From the NCBI RefSeq assembly GCF_028613635.1, contig NZ_JAQRMY010000002.1, forward strand, positions 682,001 to 746,000: a DNA stretch of 64,000 nucleotides, written 5' to 3'. The notes below the pieces were generated by a model that was not told where the DNA came from, ran no database searches, and saw only the letters and a list, made by a program, of their open reading frames with translations. Origin of the DNA: Devosia sp. ZB163 (lineage in GTDB: Bacteria; Pseudomonadota; Alphaproteobacteria; Rhizobiales; Devosiaceae). Position numbers and translations under genes: made by a program. Positions 27,097 through 37,907 of the stretch are shown one piece after another. Every line of letters starts with the position of its first letter. Within the stretch, counting starts at the first letter, position 1.

Positions 27097-27864
27097 ATGA
27101 CCGCATCCCAGCGCGTACTCGACATGCTGCGCACCCAGTACACCTTCCAGATCTCGGTCGACGTCGACAGCATCCCGCAGGGGCTGGCCGTGGCGCAGGC
27201 GGCGCTGAACGCCGGCATCACCATCGTCGAGCTGGGCACGCCGCTCCTCAAGTACGAGGGCGTCCGCAACGTCGTGCCGGTCTTCCGCCAGCGCTTTCCC
27301 GAGGCCCTGCTTCTCGCCGACATGAAGACCATGGATGGCGGCGGCTTCGAGGCCCGCACGGTCTACGAGGGCGGCGGCAACATCATCGATTTCCTCGCGG
27401 CGGCCGGCGTGCCGAGCGCCAGGGCCGTCTGCGCCGTCCGCGACGAGTACCGCGAGCGCAACCCCGGGATCCCGCGCCTCGCCTTCGCCGATATCCTCCT
27501 GCCGCTGCAGGGGCCGGCGGCAACGGCCGTCGAAGTCGCCGAGCAGATGGTCGAAGCCGGCGTCGATGGCGTCGGCCTCCACCTGCAGCTCGACGCCCGC
27601 CGCGCCGATCCCTCGCTCTGGGCCTCCAGCTACCTCGCCGACGTGGCGCAGGCCGTCTACGAGCGGGTCGGGGGCAGGGCCTCGGTGCAGGTCGTCGGCG
27701 GCCTCAGCGCCGACCAGGCCGTCGGCCTCGCCCAGGCCGGGCTGATGGCCTTCGTCATCAGCGGCAACATGGGCCTGCCCGACGGCAACGCCCGCTACGA
27801 CCTGCCTCCCGCCGAGCTCGAAGCCCTCATCGACGAGTTCATCGGGCGCGTGAAGGCAGACTGA
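27097..27864 (+). CDS. 3-hexulose-6-phosphate synthase-like (OMP decarboxylase superfamily) protein
   Basis: The 255-residue protein has the barrel pattern of the orotidine-phosphate decarboxylase superfamily. Key segments are ISVDVDSIPQGLAVAQAAL, VELGTPLLKYEGVRNV, ADMKTMDGGG and GVDGVGLHLQLDARR, which correspond to the HPS motifs ELGTP, DLKTMD and VHTGLD. HPS condenses formaldehyde with ribulose 5-phosphate; the related KGPDC decarboxylates ketogulonate phosphate. The variations in the central loops and the lack of a hexulose isomerase gene beside it make the substrate uncertain. Its stop is joined to the start of the T4-endonuclease-V-like gene (TGATG). Confidence 0.7.
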   Translation: MTASQRVLDMLRTQYTFQISVDVDSIPQGLAVAQAALNAGITIVELGTPLLKYEGVRNVVPVFRQRFPEALLLADMKTMDGGGFEARTVYEGGGNIIDFLAAAGVPSARAVCAVRDEYRERNPGIPRLAFADILLPLQGPAATAVEVAEQMVEAGVDGVGLHLQLDARRADPSLWASSYLADVAQAVYERVGGRASVQVVGGLSADQAVGLAQAGLMAFVISGNMGLPDGNARYDLPPAELEALIDEFIGRVKAD

Positions 27865-28280
27865 TGACCCGCATCAACTGCATCCCCCCGGCCGAACTCA
27901 GCCGCCAGCACCTCGTCGCCGAATACCGCGAACTGCCGCGCATCTACGCGCTGGTCCGCCAGGCCATCGCCCGCGGCGAGCTGCCCGACGATCGGCGCAA
28001 CCCCACCGAATACACCCTCGGCCGCGGCCACATCCGCTTCTTCTACTCCCGCCTGGGCTACCTCACGAACCGCCAGCGCTCCCTGGTCGCCGAGATGCAA
28101 CGCCGCGGCTACCAGCCCACATTCGTCGAAGTCGACCAACTGGCGGAGGGGATTCCCGCGGAATGGTGCCGCGACTGGCAACCAACGGAAGCCGCCATTG
28201 CCCTCAACCGGGCCCGGATCGCGGAGCGGAGCGCAGCCGCGAGGCTCCCCCTTGACACCGCCCCCTCACCCCCCTCATAA
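27864..28280 (+). CDS. Pyrimidine dimer DNA glycosylase/AP lyase, T4 endonuclease V family
   Basis: The 138-residue protein equals phage T4 DenV in length and shares its opening MTRIN...QHLxAEYRELPR. Catalytic Thr2, Arg3, Arg22 and Glu23 are all in place. Later matches include LGRGHIRFFYSRLGYLTNRQ and the EAAIALNRARI region. The family cuts the glycosidic bond at UV-induced pyrimidine dimers and nicks the backbone by beta-elimination. The start overlaps the preceding gene stop by one base. Bacterial copies are patchily distributed, so horizontal origin is possible, though base composition looks like its neighbours. Confidence 0.88.
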   Translation: MTRINCIPPAELSRQHLVAEYRELPRIYALVRQAIARGELPDDRRNPTEYTLGRGHIRFFYSRLGYLTNRQRSLVAEMQRRGYQPTFVEVDQLAEGIPAEWCRDWQPTEAAIALNRARIAERSAAARLPLDTAPSPPS

Positions 28281-28308
28281 CTCCCCACCTAATCTTGGAG
28301 CACGATCC

Positions 28309-28356
28309 GTGCAGAAGCTTATCGTAGTAATGGGGCGCATCGAGCACGTGGGGTAA
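28309..28356 (+). CDS. ilv leader peptide (15 aa)
   Basis: A short frame starts at a GTG after a GGAG site and reads MQKLIVVMGRIEHVG, then TAA. The consecutive Leu-Ile-Val-Val codons at 28318-28329 are the branched-chain amino acids made by the downstream enzyme. Its stop lies about 30 bases before the attenuator hairpin. This is the classic layout of a transcription attenuator; expression itself is inferred. Confidence 0.75.
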   Translation: MQKLIVVMGRIEHVG

Positions 28357-28407
28357 ATCCCTGCGAGGGTCGGTGCGCTTGTAAGGTCCCTAACGGGGCC
28401 TTTTTTG
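28335..28407 (+). promoter_or_regulatory. Transcription attenuator of ilvIH
   Basis: A terminator hairpin AGGTCCC/GGGGCCT (28384-28401, loop TAAC) is followed by TTTTTT. Upstream, GCGCATCG (28335-28342, inside the leader frame) can pair with CGGTGCGC (28371-28378). A competing pairing of AGGG (28366-28369) with CCCT (28388-28391) would break the terminator. Ribosome stalling at scarce Leu/Ile/Val codons would free the competing pairing and let ilvIH be read. The pairings were found by eye and not folded by computation. Confidence 0.7.
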
Positions 28408-28474
28408 TTGCCGAATTTCCGCCGGTGACGGCGTAGCGAATAGAAGACCGGCTAAGCCCGGGTGGAGTGAGAAA

Positions 28475-30244
28475 ATGGCCGAACAGATGACGGGCGCGGA
28501 GATGGTGATCCAGGCGCTCACCGATCAGGGGGTCGAGCATATCTTCGGTTACCCCGGTGGTGCGGCGCTGCCGATCTATGATGCGCTGTTCCAGCAGGAC
28601 AAGGTGCAGCACATCCTGGTGCGGCACGAGCAGGGCGCCGGCCACATGGCCGAGGGCTATGCCCGCTCGACCGGCAAGGTCGGTGTCGTGCTGGTGACCT
28701 CGGGCCCCGGCGCGACCAACGTCGTCACCCCGCTCACCGATGCGCTGATGGACTCGATCCCCATCGTCGTCCTCTCGGCCCAGGTGCCGACGCCGCTGAT
28801 CGGCTCGGACGCGTTCCAGGAATGCGACACGGTCGGCATCACCCGCTCGTGCACCAAGCACAACTACCTGGTGAAGTCGGTCGCCGAGCTGCCGCGCGTG
28901 CTGCACGAGGCGTTCCACATCGCCCGCACCGGCCGTCCCGGCCCGGTCCTGATCGACATCCCCAAGGATGTCCAGTTCGCGCTCGGCACCTATTACGGCG
29001 CCGACGAGATCGGGACGACCCGCCACAAGAGCTACCACCCGGCCACATCAGGCGACATCGCGGCCATCGAGCAGGCGGTGGATCTGATGCTGCGCGCCGA
29101 GCGGCCGATCTTCTATACCGGCGGCGGCGTGGTGAACTCCGGTCCCGAGGCCAGCGAGAAGCTGCGCGAGCTGGCCGAGCTGACCGGCTTCCCGGTGACG
29201 TCCACGCTGATGGGGCTCGGCTCGTTCCCGGGCTCGAACCCGCAGTGGATGGGCATGCTGGGCATGCACGGCACCTACGAAGCCAACATGGCGATGCACG
29301 ACTGCGACCTGATGATCAACATCGGTGCGCGCTTCGACGACCGCATCACCGGCCGTATCGATGCGTTCTCGCCGAACTCGACCAAGATCCATGTCGATAT
29401 CGACCCCAGCTCGATCAACAAGAACGTGCGCATCGACCTGCCGATCGTCGGCGATTGCGGGCTGGTCCTCGAGGAAATGGTCCGCATCTGGCGCACCAGG
29501 ACCAATCAGCCGCGCACCGAGGCGATCGCGCCGTGGTGGAAGCAGATCGAAGGGTGGCGCCAGCGGCATTCGCTGGGCTTCAAGAACTCCGACACCACCA
29601 TCAAGCCGCAGCACGCCATCCAGCGCCTCTACCAGGCGACCAGGGATCGCGACGTCTACATCACCACCGAAGTCGGCCAGCACCAGATGTGGGCGGCACA
29701 GCACTTCCACTTCGAGCAGCCCAATCGCTGGATGACCTCGGGTGGCCTGGGCACCATGGGTTACGGCCTGCCGGCCGCGGTCGGCGTGCAGGTGGCGCAT
29801 CCGGATGCGCTGGTCATCGATATCGCCGGCGAAGCCAGCGTCCAGATGACCATGCAGGAGATCTCGACGGCGGTGCAGTACCGCCTGCCGATCAAGATCT
29901 TCATCCTCAACAACGAGCGCATGGGCATGGTGCGCCAGTGGCAGGACCTGCTGCATGGCGGCCGCTACGCGCACAGCTATTCCGAGAGCCTGCCGGATTT
30001 CGTCAAGCTGGCGGAAGCCTATGGGGCCAAGGGCATCAAGTGCGACGATCCCGGCAAGCTCGACGCGGCGATCGCCGAGATGCTCGACTATGACGGCCCG
30101 GTGATCTTCGACTGCCTCGTGGAAAAGCACGAGAACTGCCTGCCCATGATCCCGTCGGGCAAGCCGCACAACGAGATGATCCTGCCCGATTTCGAGGACG
30201 ATATCGGCGCGGTGATCGACGAAAAAGGCCGGCAGCTGGTTTGA
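28475..30244 (+). CDS. ilvI: Acetolactate synthase large subunit
   Basis: The 589-residue thiamine-diphosphate enzyme makes acetolactate or acetohydroxybutyrate in valine, leucine and isoleucine synthesis. Visible marks are the catalytic glutamate in VRHEQGAGHMAEGYAR (Glu52), FAD-binding region and the TPP-binding GEASVQMTMQEISTAVQYRLPIKIFILNN near residue 450. In the usual GDG...NN motif the second residue region reads GEAS here, as in other biosynthetic enzymes. It is followed 11 bases later by ilvH, the regulatory subunit. Confidence 0.96.
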   Translation: MAEQMTGAEMVIQALTDQGVEHIFGYPGGAALPIYDALFQQDKVQHILVRHEQGAGHMAEGYARSTGKVGVVLVTSGPGATNVVTPLTDALMDSIPIVVLSAQVPTPLIGSDAFQECDTVGITRSCTKHNYLVKSVAELPRVLHEAFHIARTGRPGPVLIDIPKDVQFALGTYYGADEIGTTRHKSYHPATSGDIAAIEQAVDLMLRAERPIFYTGGGVVNSGPEASEKLRELAELTGFPVTSTLMGLGSFPGSNPQWMGMLGMHGTYEANMAMHDCDLMINIGARFDDRITGRIDAFSPNSTKIHVDIDPSSINKNVRIDLPIVGDCGLVLEEMVRIWRTRTNQPRTEAIAPWWKQIEGWRQRHSLGFKNSDTTIKPQHAIQRLYQATRDRDVYITTEVGQHQMWAAQHFHFEQPNRWMTSGGLGTMGYGLPAAVGVQVAHPDALVIDIAGEASVQMTMQEISTAVQYRLPIKIFILNNERMGMVRQWQDLLHGGRYAHSYSESLPDFVKLAEAYGAKGIKCDDPGKLDAAIAEMLDYDGPVIFDCLVEKHENCLPMIPSGKPHNEMILPDFEDDIGAVIDEKGRQLV

Positions 30245-30255
30245 GGAGCTAAGCC

Positions 30256-30810
30256 ATGAACGCACATTTGCAGCCGAGCGGTTCGGCATACTTCCTCGCC
30301 GCGGAGACCCAGAAGCCGGAGCGGCACACGCTCTCGGTGCTGGTCGATAACGAGCCGGGCATTCTCGCCCGGGTGGTCGGGCTGTTCTCGGCCCGCGGCT
30401 ACAATATCGACAGTCTCACGGTCTCGGAGACCGAGCACGAGAAGGGGCTGTCGCGTATCACGGTCGTTACCGTGGCGACGCCCAAGGTGCTGACGCAGAT
30501 CAAGCTGCAGCTCGAGCGGCTGGTGCCGGTGCACAAGGTCCACGACCTCACCGCCGAGGGGAAGGCCCTGGAGCGCGAACTGGCGCTGGTTAAGGTCGCC
30601 GGCTCCGGCGAGCACCGCGTCGAGACCCTGCGTCTCGCCGATGCCTTCCGCGCCCAGGTCGTCGACGCGACCACCGAGAGCTTCGTGTTCGAGGTGACCG
30701 GCAAGCCATCCAAGATCGACAGCTTCATCACGCTGATGGTGCCGCTCGGGCTGGTGGAAGTTGTGCGGACGGGCCTCGCGGCAATTTCGCGCGGGCCCGA
30801 GGGCATGTAA
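30256..30810 (+). CDS. ilvH: Acetolactate synthase small (regulatory) subunit
   Basis: The 184-residue protein begins its ACT domain at HTLSVLVDNEPGILARVVGLFSARGYNIDSL and has the C-terminal ALS_ss domain. It activates the large subunit and confers feedback inhibition by valine. A GAGGAG site precedes the ATG and a terminator lies eight bases after the stop, so the ilvIH transcript ends here. Confidence 0.96.
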   Translation: MNAHLQPSGSAYFLAAETQKPERHTLSVLVDNEPGILARVVGLFSARGYNIDSLTVSETEHEKGLSRITVVTVATPKVLTQIKLQLERLVPVHKVHDLTAEGKALERELALVKVAGSGEHRVETLRLADAFRAQVVDATTESFVFEVTGKPSKIDSFITLMVPLGLVEVVRTGLAAISRGPEGM

Positions 30811-30818
30811 GACGATGG

Positions 30819-30846
30819 GGCCGGGAGCAATCCCGGCCTTTCGTTT
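30819..30846 (+). terminator. Rho-independent terminator after ilvH
   Basis: A perfect 8-base-pair stem GGCCGGGA/TCCCGGCC with loop GCAA is followed by TTTCGTTT. Confidence 0.85.
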
Positions 30847-30861
30847 CTGAGAGGATCCGTC

Positions 30862-31749
30862 GTGTCGTTTGCCAACCACCCGTTCCGCGGACCGCTGTTC
30901 ATGGTCATCGCGACCGGGTCCTACGTCGTCAACGACACCTTCATGAAGCTCGCGACCGAGGGGTTGCCGCCGTACCAGGTGCTGATGATGCGCGGCATCG
31001 CGGCGATGGTGTGGGGCATGCCCCTACTGTTCATCCTCGGCTACGGGCGCAACCTGCCGCAGCTGTTCGAGCGCCGCGTGCTGGTGCGCAACCTCGCCGA
31101 GATGGTGGCCATCCTCTGCTACATCGTCGCACTGGCCAACATGCCCATCGCCGATGCCTCGGCGCTGGGGCAGATCACGCCGCTGCTGGTGCTGCTCGGC
31201 GTCTCGATCCTGTTCGGCGAAAAGATCGGCGCGGTGCGCATGGCGCTGATCGGGCTCGGCTTCGTCGGGGCGCTCATGGTGGCGCAGCCGACCATGCAGG
31301 GCATCTCGATCTACGCGCTGCTGGCGCTCGCAAACGCGGTGCTGTGCGCGGTGCGCGACATCGCCGGGCGGCGGATCGAGCATCATGTGCCAGGGCTGAT
31401 CGTCGCCATGTCGGCGGTGATCGTGGTGCTGGTCGGGGCAGGGGTCATGCACTTTGCCACCGAGAGCTGGGTGATGCCGCAGGCGCACCACCTGATGCTG
31501 CTGGCTGGATCTGGGCTGTTCCTGATCTTCGGCCACTTCTTCATCTTCATGTCGTACCGGATCGGGCCGACCAGCGCGGTCGCGCCGTTCTACTACTTCT
31601 TCACGTTCTGGGCGGTGGTGTCCGGCTTCCTCGTTTTCCAGCAGCTGCCCAATGCCCTGGCGCTTGGCGGCATCGTGCTGGTGGTGGCAAGCGGGCTCGC
31701 CATCGTGCTGCTCGACGAGCGCCGCCGCCGGCTCGCGCCGGTGGCGTGA
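30862..31749 (+). CDS. DMT family (EamA) transporter
   Basis: The 295-residue protein has ten hydrophobic helices in two EamA repeats, starting GPLFMVIATGSYVVNDTFMKLATEGLPPYQVLMMRG and again near residue 150. It starts at a GTG preceded by GAGAGGA. The family exports metabolites or amino acids; the substrate is not identifiable. It follows the ilvIH terminator and so probably has its own promoter or low read-through. Confidence 0.87.
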   Translation: MSFANHPFRGPLFMVIATGSYVVNDTFMKLATEGLPPYQVLMMRGIAAMVWGMPLLFILGYGRNLPQLFERRVLVRNLAEMVAILCYIVALANMPIADASALGQITPLLVLLGVSILFGEKIGAVRMALIGLGFVGALMVAQPTMQGISIYALLALANAVLCAVRDIAGRRIEHHVPGLIVAMSAVIVVLVGAGVMHFATESWVMPQAHHLMLLAGSGLFLIFGHFFIFMSYRIGPTSAVAPFYYFFTFWAVVSGFLVFQQLPNALALGGIVLVVASGLAIVLLDERRRRLAPVA

Positions 31750-31751
31750 CA

Positions 31752-31777
31752 GGGGACTGTCCCAGACGGTGCGTACC
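31752..31777 (+). repeat. Possible short dispersed intergenic repeat, copy 2
   Basis: GGGGACTGTC followed by ACGGTG and ACCC occurs right after the DMT exporter stop, matching the block order of the copy at 6977-7013. The match is short and could be coincidental. Confidence 0.3.
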
Positions 31778-31869
31778 CATCTTCGTGGCTGATTGAGCTT
31801 ATCAAAACGTTCGATTGGCCGGGGCGATGGCGATGCGCTAAGCAGCACTGGCCAAGCCAAGGGGCTGCC

Positions 31870-32628
31870 ATGACGCACCTATCCGTGAACCTCAATGCCA
31901 TCGCCTTCCTCCGCAACCGCCGGAGCGTGCCGTGGCCCAGCGTCAGCGACATCGCGCGGATCGCGCTCGATGCCGGCGCCGATGGCATCACGGTGCATCC
32001 GCGTCCGGATGAGCGACATATCCGCCGAACGGATGTGTTCGAGCTCGTGACGCTGCTGCGGCAGGACTACCCGGGCCGTGAGTTCAACATCGAGGGCTAT
32101 CCGACCGAGGACTTCCTGACGCTCGTCGAGCGCGCGAAGCCGGACCAGGTGACGTTCGTGCCGGACGATCCGCTGCAGGCCACCTCCGACCATGGCTGGA
32201 ACATCGAGGCCAACCGGGCCGTGCTCGAGCCGGCGATCGCCCGGATGAAGGCGGCCGGGATCCGCGTTTCGCTCTTCATCAACGCCGATCCGACGGCTCC
32301 CGCCTCGGCGGCGAGCGTGGGCGCCGACCGCGTGGAGCTCTACACCGGCCCCTATGGCGGCTCGCTGAAGCCGGAAGTACAGGCCGTGCATCTGGCGGCG
32401 CTCAAGGAGACGGCCGATGCGGCGCGGGCCGCCGGTCACAACGCGCGCCCGGGGCAGGGCGGGCTGCTGGTGAACGCCGGGCACGACCTCAATCTGGTCA
32501 ACCTGCCGCCGCTCAAGCACGCCATCCCGGACCTTGCCGAGGTCTCGATCGGCCATGCGATCACCGCGGATGCCTTGGTCTACGGCATGGCCGAGACCGT
32601 GAAGCACTACAAGGTTGCGTGCGCTTGA
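31870..32628 (+). CDS. pdxJ: Pyridoxine 5'-phosphate synthase PdxJ
   Basis: The 252-residue barrel enzyme joins aminoacetone phosphate and deoxyxylulose phosphate to make vitamin B6. Diagnostic segments are LSVNLNAIAFLRNRR, GADGITVHPRPDERHI, PDQVTFVPD and the C-terminal EVSIGHAITADALVYGM. It stands alone, without acpS or other usual partners beside it. Confidence 0.95.
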   Translation: MTHLSVNLNAIAFLRNRRSVPWPSVSDIARIALDAGADGITVHPRPDERHIRRTDVFELVTLLRQDYPGREFNIEGYPTEDFLTLVERAKPDQVTFVPDDPLQATSDHGWNIEANRAVLEPAIARMKAAGIRVSLFINADPTAPASAASVGADRVELYTGPYGGSLKPEVQAVHLAALKETADAARAAGHNARPGQGGLLVNAGHDLNLVNLPPLKHAIPDLAEVSIGHAITADALVYGMAETVKHYKVACA

Positions 32629-32711
32629 GCGCTGTCACGCAACCGTCACCCCGCTGTCTGTGAGCGTAGCGCAGCCCTCCTGAGCCGGTGCCCTCAATTC
32701 AGGGGGACGCC

Positions 32712-33081
32712 ATGCACGTGCTGCTGTCCCTGGCCGGTGGCTCGCTCGATCCGGAATCGCTGACCAAGGTCGATCTCACCGGTCTCGCCACCATCGCCGG
32801 CGACGACGCGGAACCTGAGTATGTCGCGATCAACGGCCTCGATGAGGTCGCCGTGACGCTGCAGGAGAACAACGAGATCGTCATCGTCGACGGCCGGACC
32901 GGCCAAGGAGGAGGTTCGCGACCTGATCCCCGACCTCGCATCCAACAACGGCTATGTTGTCGACAAGGTCGAGAGCTTCGCCATCGACACGGCGGGCACC
33001 GGTTACGTCATCACCGACAACGACGGCGTCGCGGACTCCTCGGGGGAAACCTTGTTCTGGACCGTCGGAACAATCCGGTAA
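32712..33081 (+). pseudogene. Remnant of an esterase-like/phytase-like beta-propeller protein gene
   Basis: Two fragments of one gene lie end to end in different frames. The first (32712 to about 32900) reads GDDAEPEYVAINGLDEVAVTLQENNEIVIVDG, typical of the N-terminal half of esterase-like phytase-family proteins. The second (about 32907-33081) reads KVESFAIDTAGTGYVITDNDG...SSGETLFWTVG, typical of the C-terminal half, and ends at a TAA. The several hundred residues expected between them are missing. A large internal deletion with frame change is the simplest explanation. It has no signal peptide left. Confidence 0.7.
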
Positions 33082-33283
33082 TTCCCCGGTACTTCGCCGG
33101 TCGTTACCCACAAAGTAGGGGTCGGTACAACGCCGGCCCCTTCGCTTTTCGCCCCCAGGGAACATGACAGTAGAATGAATTTGCCATGCACCGAGCGCAT
33201 GTCGGCACTGTATTTTGCCCCGATGCGCATCCCCGCAAATCAGCGCATCCTACCCTGGTCGTGATCCGCGAAAGGAGACCGCC

Positions 33284-33430
33284 GTGTTCGTACGCGCCGT
33301 CTGGCGGCAAAGGCGACTGGTCGACCTCAGGCAGACGCCACGTGAGGCAGATGCTCCGACAATCCGTGATGGAATAGGGATTTGCGGGTCGGACTTCCGA
33401 AAAATGACTCGCGGCCTGTTCGACCGCTGA
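33284..33430 (+). CDS. Possible small DUF1127-like protein (48 aa)
   Basis: A short frame starts at a GTG seven bases after an AGGAG site and ends with TGA at 33428. It reads MFVRAVWRQRRLVDLRQTP..., then TIRDGIGICGSDFRKMTRGLFD. The spacing of Trp, the Arg-rich helix and the D-G-I-G-I...D pattern resembles DUF1127 micro-proteins, but the match is weak. A genuine DUF1127 gene follows 190 bases downstream. It could instead be a decaying copy. Confidence 0.4.
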   Translation: MFVRAVWRQRRLVDLRQTPREADAPTIRDGIGICGSDFRKMTRGLFDR

Positions 33431-33618
33431 CCCTTCATTCTTCGCTAACCATACCCGCCCCTGCCTGGTCGCCACCTTGTCGCCACCAAGCTGAATCGAA
33501 GATGAACGCACCCAGTCATAGCCATGCACAAGACGCATAACGGCACTGAGACTTTCCCCACTGCTCAATCACCCACGCTACGACTATCTCTTGGTGCGTA
33601 GACGAAAGGAGAAAACAA

Positions 33619-33768
33619 ATGGGCATCCGTACTACCTTCAAGAAATGGGCCGCTTACCAGCAGACCGTCCGTGAGCTTGCTGCTCTCGACAATCGCCAGC
33701 TGAGCGACCTGGGTATCACCCGCACCGACATCCAGCGCGTCGCACGCGACCATGCGCGCACCATCTAA
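33619..33768 (+). CDS. DUF1127 family micro-protein (49 aa)
   Basis: The 49-residue protein has the DUF1127 core: KKWAAYQQTVRELAALDNRQLSDLGITRTDIQRVAR. An AAAGGAG site precedes the ATG. Members studied in other alphaproteobacteria bind RNA or affect phosphate and stress responses; the role here is unknown. It stands between a pseudogene region and the convergent M19 dipeptidase gene, with a hairpin after its stop. Confidence 0.85.
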   Translation: MGIRTTFKKWAAYQQTVRELAALDNRQLSDLGITRTDIQRVARDHARTI

Positions 33769-33807
33769 CGGTACGCCGACTGGTTCCTGCGTAACGCCGG
33801 CATCCTA

Positions 33808-33848
33808 GAACGCTCGCTTCAGACCGAAGCGGGCGTTCAGCCTTTTCT
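33808..33848 (+). terminator. Terminator-like hairpin after the DUF1127 gene
   Basis: A 13-base-pair stem GAACGCTCGCTTC/GAAGCGGGCGTTC with loop AGACC (one G-T wobble) is followed after a few bases by CCTTTTCT. The T run is short, so efficiency is uncertain. Confidence 0.6.
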
Positions 33849-33868
33849 GGGTGGCTTTCCGGCTGAGC

Positions 33869-34921
33869 TCAGCCGATGGTGCGCTCGAGCAGCGACAGCC
33901 AGTTCCCGCTCGCCAGCCTCTCGAGCAGCGTCCGGTCATAACCATGCCGCTCCAGCGCCTCGAACAGTACCGGCAGGCCAGCAGCTGACCCGATCGCCGC
34001 GGGGATCGTGGCGCCATCGAAATCCGAACCCAGCCCCACGCGGGTATCGCCCAGCGCCTCGATGAGCGCATCGAGGTGGCGCACCATGTGCTCGACGCTG
34101 GTATCGGTCGTCATCCGTCCATCAGGCCTCAGAAAGCCCGTCGCGAAGTTGAGGCCCACCATGCCGTCGCTCTCGCGGATTGCGCGCAACTGGTCGGCGG
34201 TCAGGTTGCGCGGACTGGGCGTCAGCGCGTGGACGTTCGAGTGCGTCGCGACCAGCGGTGCGGTCGATATCTCCGCCACGTCCCAGAAGCCCTTCTCGGT
34301 GATGTGCGAAAGATCGACGAGGATACGCTTCTCGTTGCAGGCCCGGACGAGCCGCTTGCCCGCCTCGGTGAGCCCCGGGCCGATATCCGGCGAGTGCGGG
34401 AAGCGGAAGGGCACGCCATAGCCGAAGATGTTCGTGCGGCTCCAGACCGGCCCGATCGAGCGCAGCCCGGCGGCATGGAGGACATCGAGGAAGTACAGGT
34501 CCTCGTCGATCGCCTCGGCGCCCTCGATGTGCAGCACCGCCGCGATGGCGCCACGTCCCATCGCGGCTCGAACATCGCCAGCCGACCGGCAGACCGCAAA
34601 CGATCCGTCGGACGCGGCTTCGAGGCGCAGCAGCAGGGCGATCTGCGCGACCGTGATCCGCCGGGCGGCATCCATCGGCAATTCGGGCGGCAGCGGGAGG
34701 TCGGGAGCGGTTCCCGACGGTCCACTGATATCCCTGGCGTTCGGTGAGGGGCAGAAGACGGCGAACAAGCCTCCGGCAAGCCCGCCGGCCCGCGCCTTCG
34801 GCAGATCGATGTGTCCCGTACCGCCGCCGGCAAGGAAGCGGGCGACCGGATCCGGCGAGCTGTCGTTGAACAGACGCAGCAGCGCGTCGTTATGGCCGTC
34901 GAATATGGGGATGTCGGTCAT
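33869..34921 (-). CDS. Membrane dipeptidase (peptidase M19) family protein
   Basis: The 350-residue metalloenzyme starts DIPIFDGHNDALLRL, whose HND provides zinc ligands. Further ligands lie in VLHIEGAEAI, LVATHSNVHAL and the C-terminal GLGSDFDGA. The family hydrolyses dipeptides, including some D-amino-acid dipeptides. There is no signal peptide, so it is cytoplasmic. It sits alone, facing the DUF1127 gene; the uvrA stop is about 95 bases upstream on the same strand. Confidence 0.92.
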   Translation of the reverse strand: MTDIPIFDGHNDALLRLFNDSSPDPVARFLAGGGTGHIDLPKARAGGLAGGLFAVFCPSPNARDISGPSGTAPDLPLPPELPMDAARRITVAQIALLLRLEAASDGSFAVCRSAGDVRAAMGRGAIAAVLHIEGAEAIDEDLYFLDVLHAAGLRSIGPVWSRTNIFGYGVPFRFPHSPDIGPGLTEAGKRLVRACNEKRILVDLSHITEKGFWDVAEISTAPLVATHSNVHALTPSPRNLTADQLRAIRESDGMVGLNFATGFLRPDGRMTTDTSVEHMVRHLDALIEALGDTRVGLGSDFDGATIPAAIGSAAGLPVLFEALERHGYDRTLLERLASGNWLSLLERTIG

Positions 34922-35015
34922 GCGGTGCCCCGAGGTGCATTTGGCACCTTCGGCGCCACGACCCAGATAGAGCAGGGATGTCGGGTCGGAACAAGGCGAC
35001 CCGACGTCACTGTTC

Positions 35016-37907
<2,892 letters not shown>

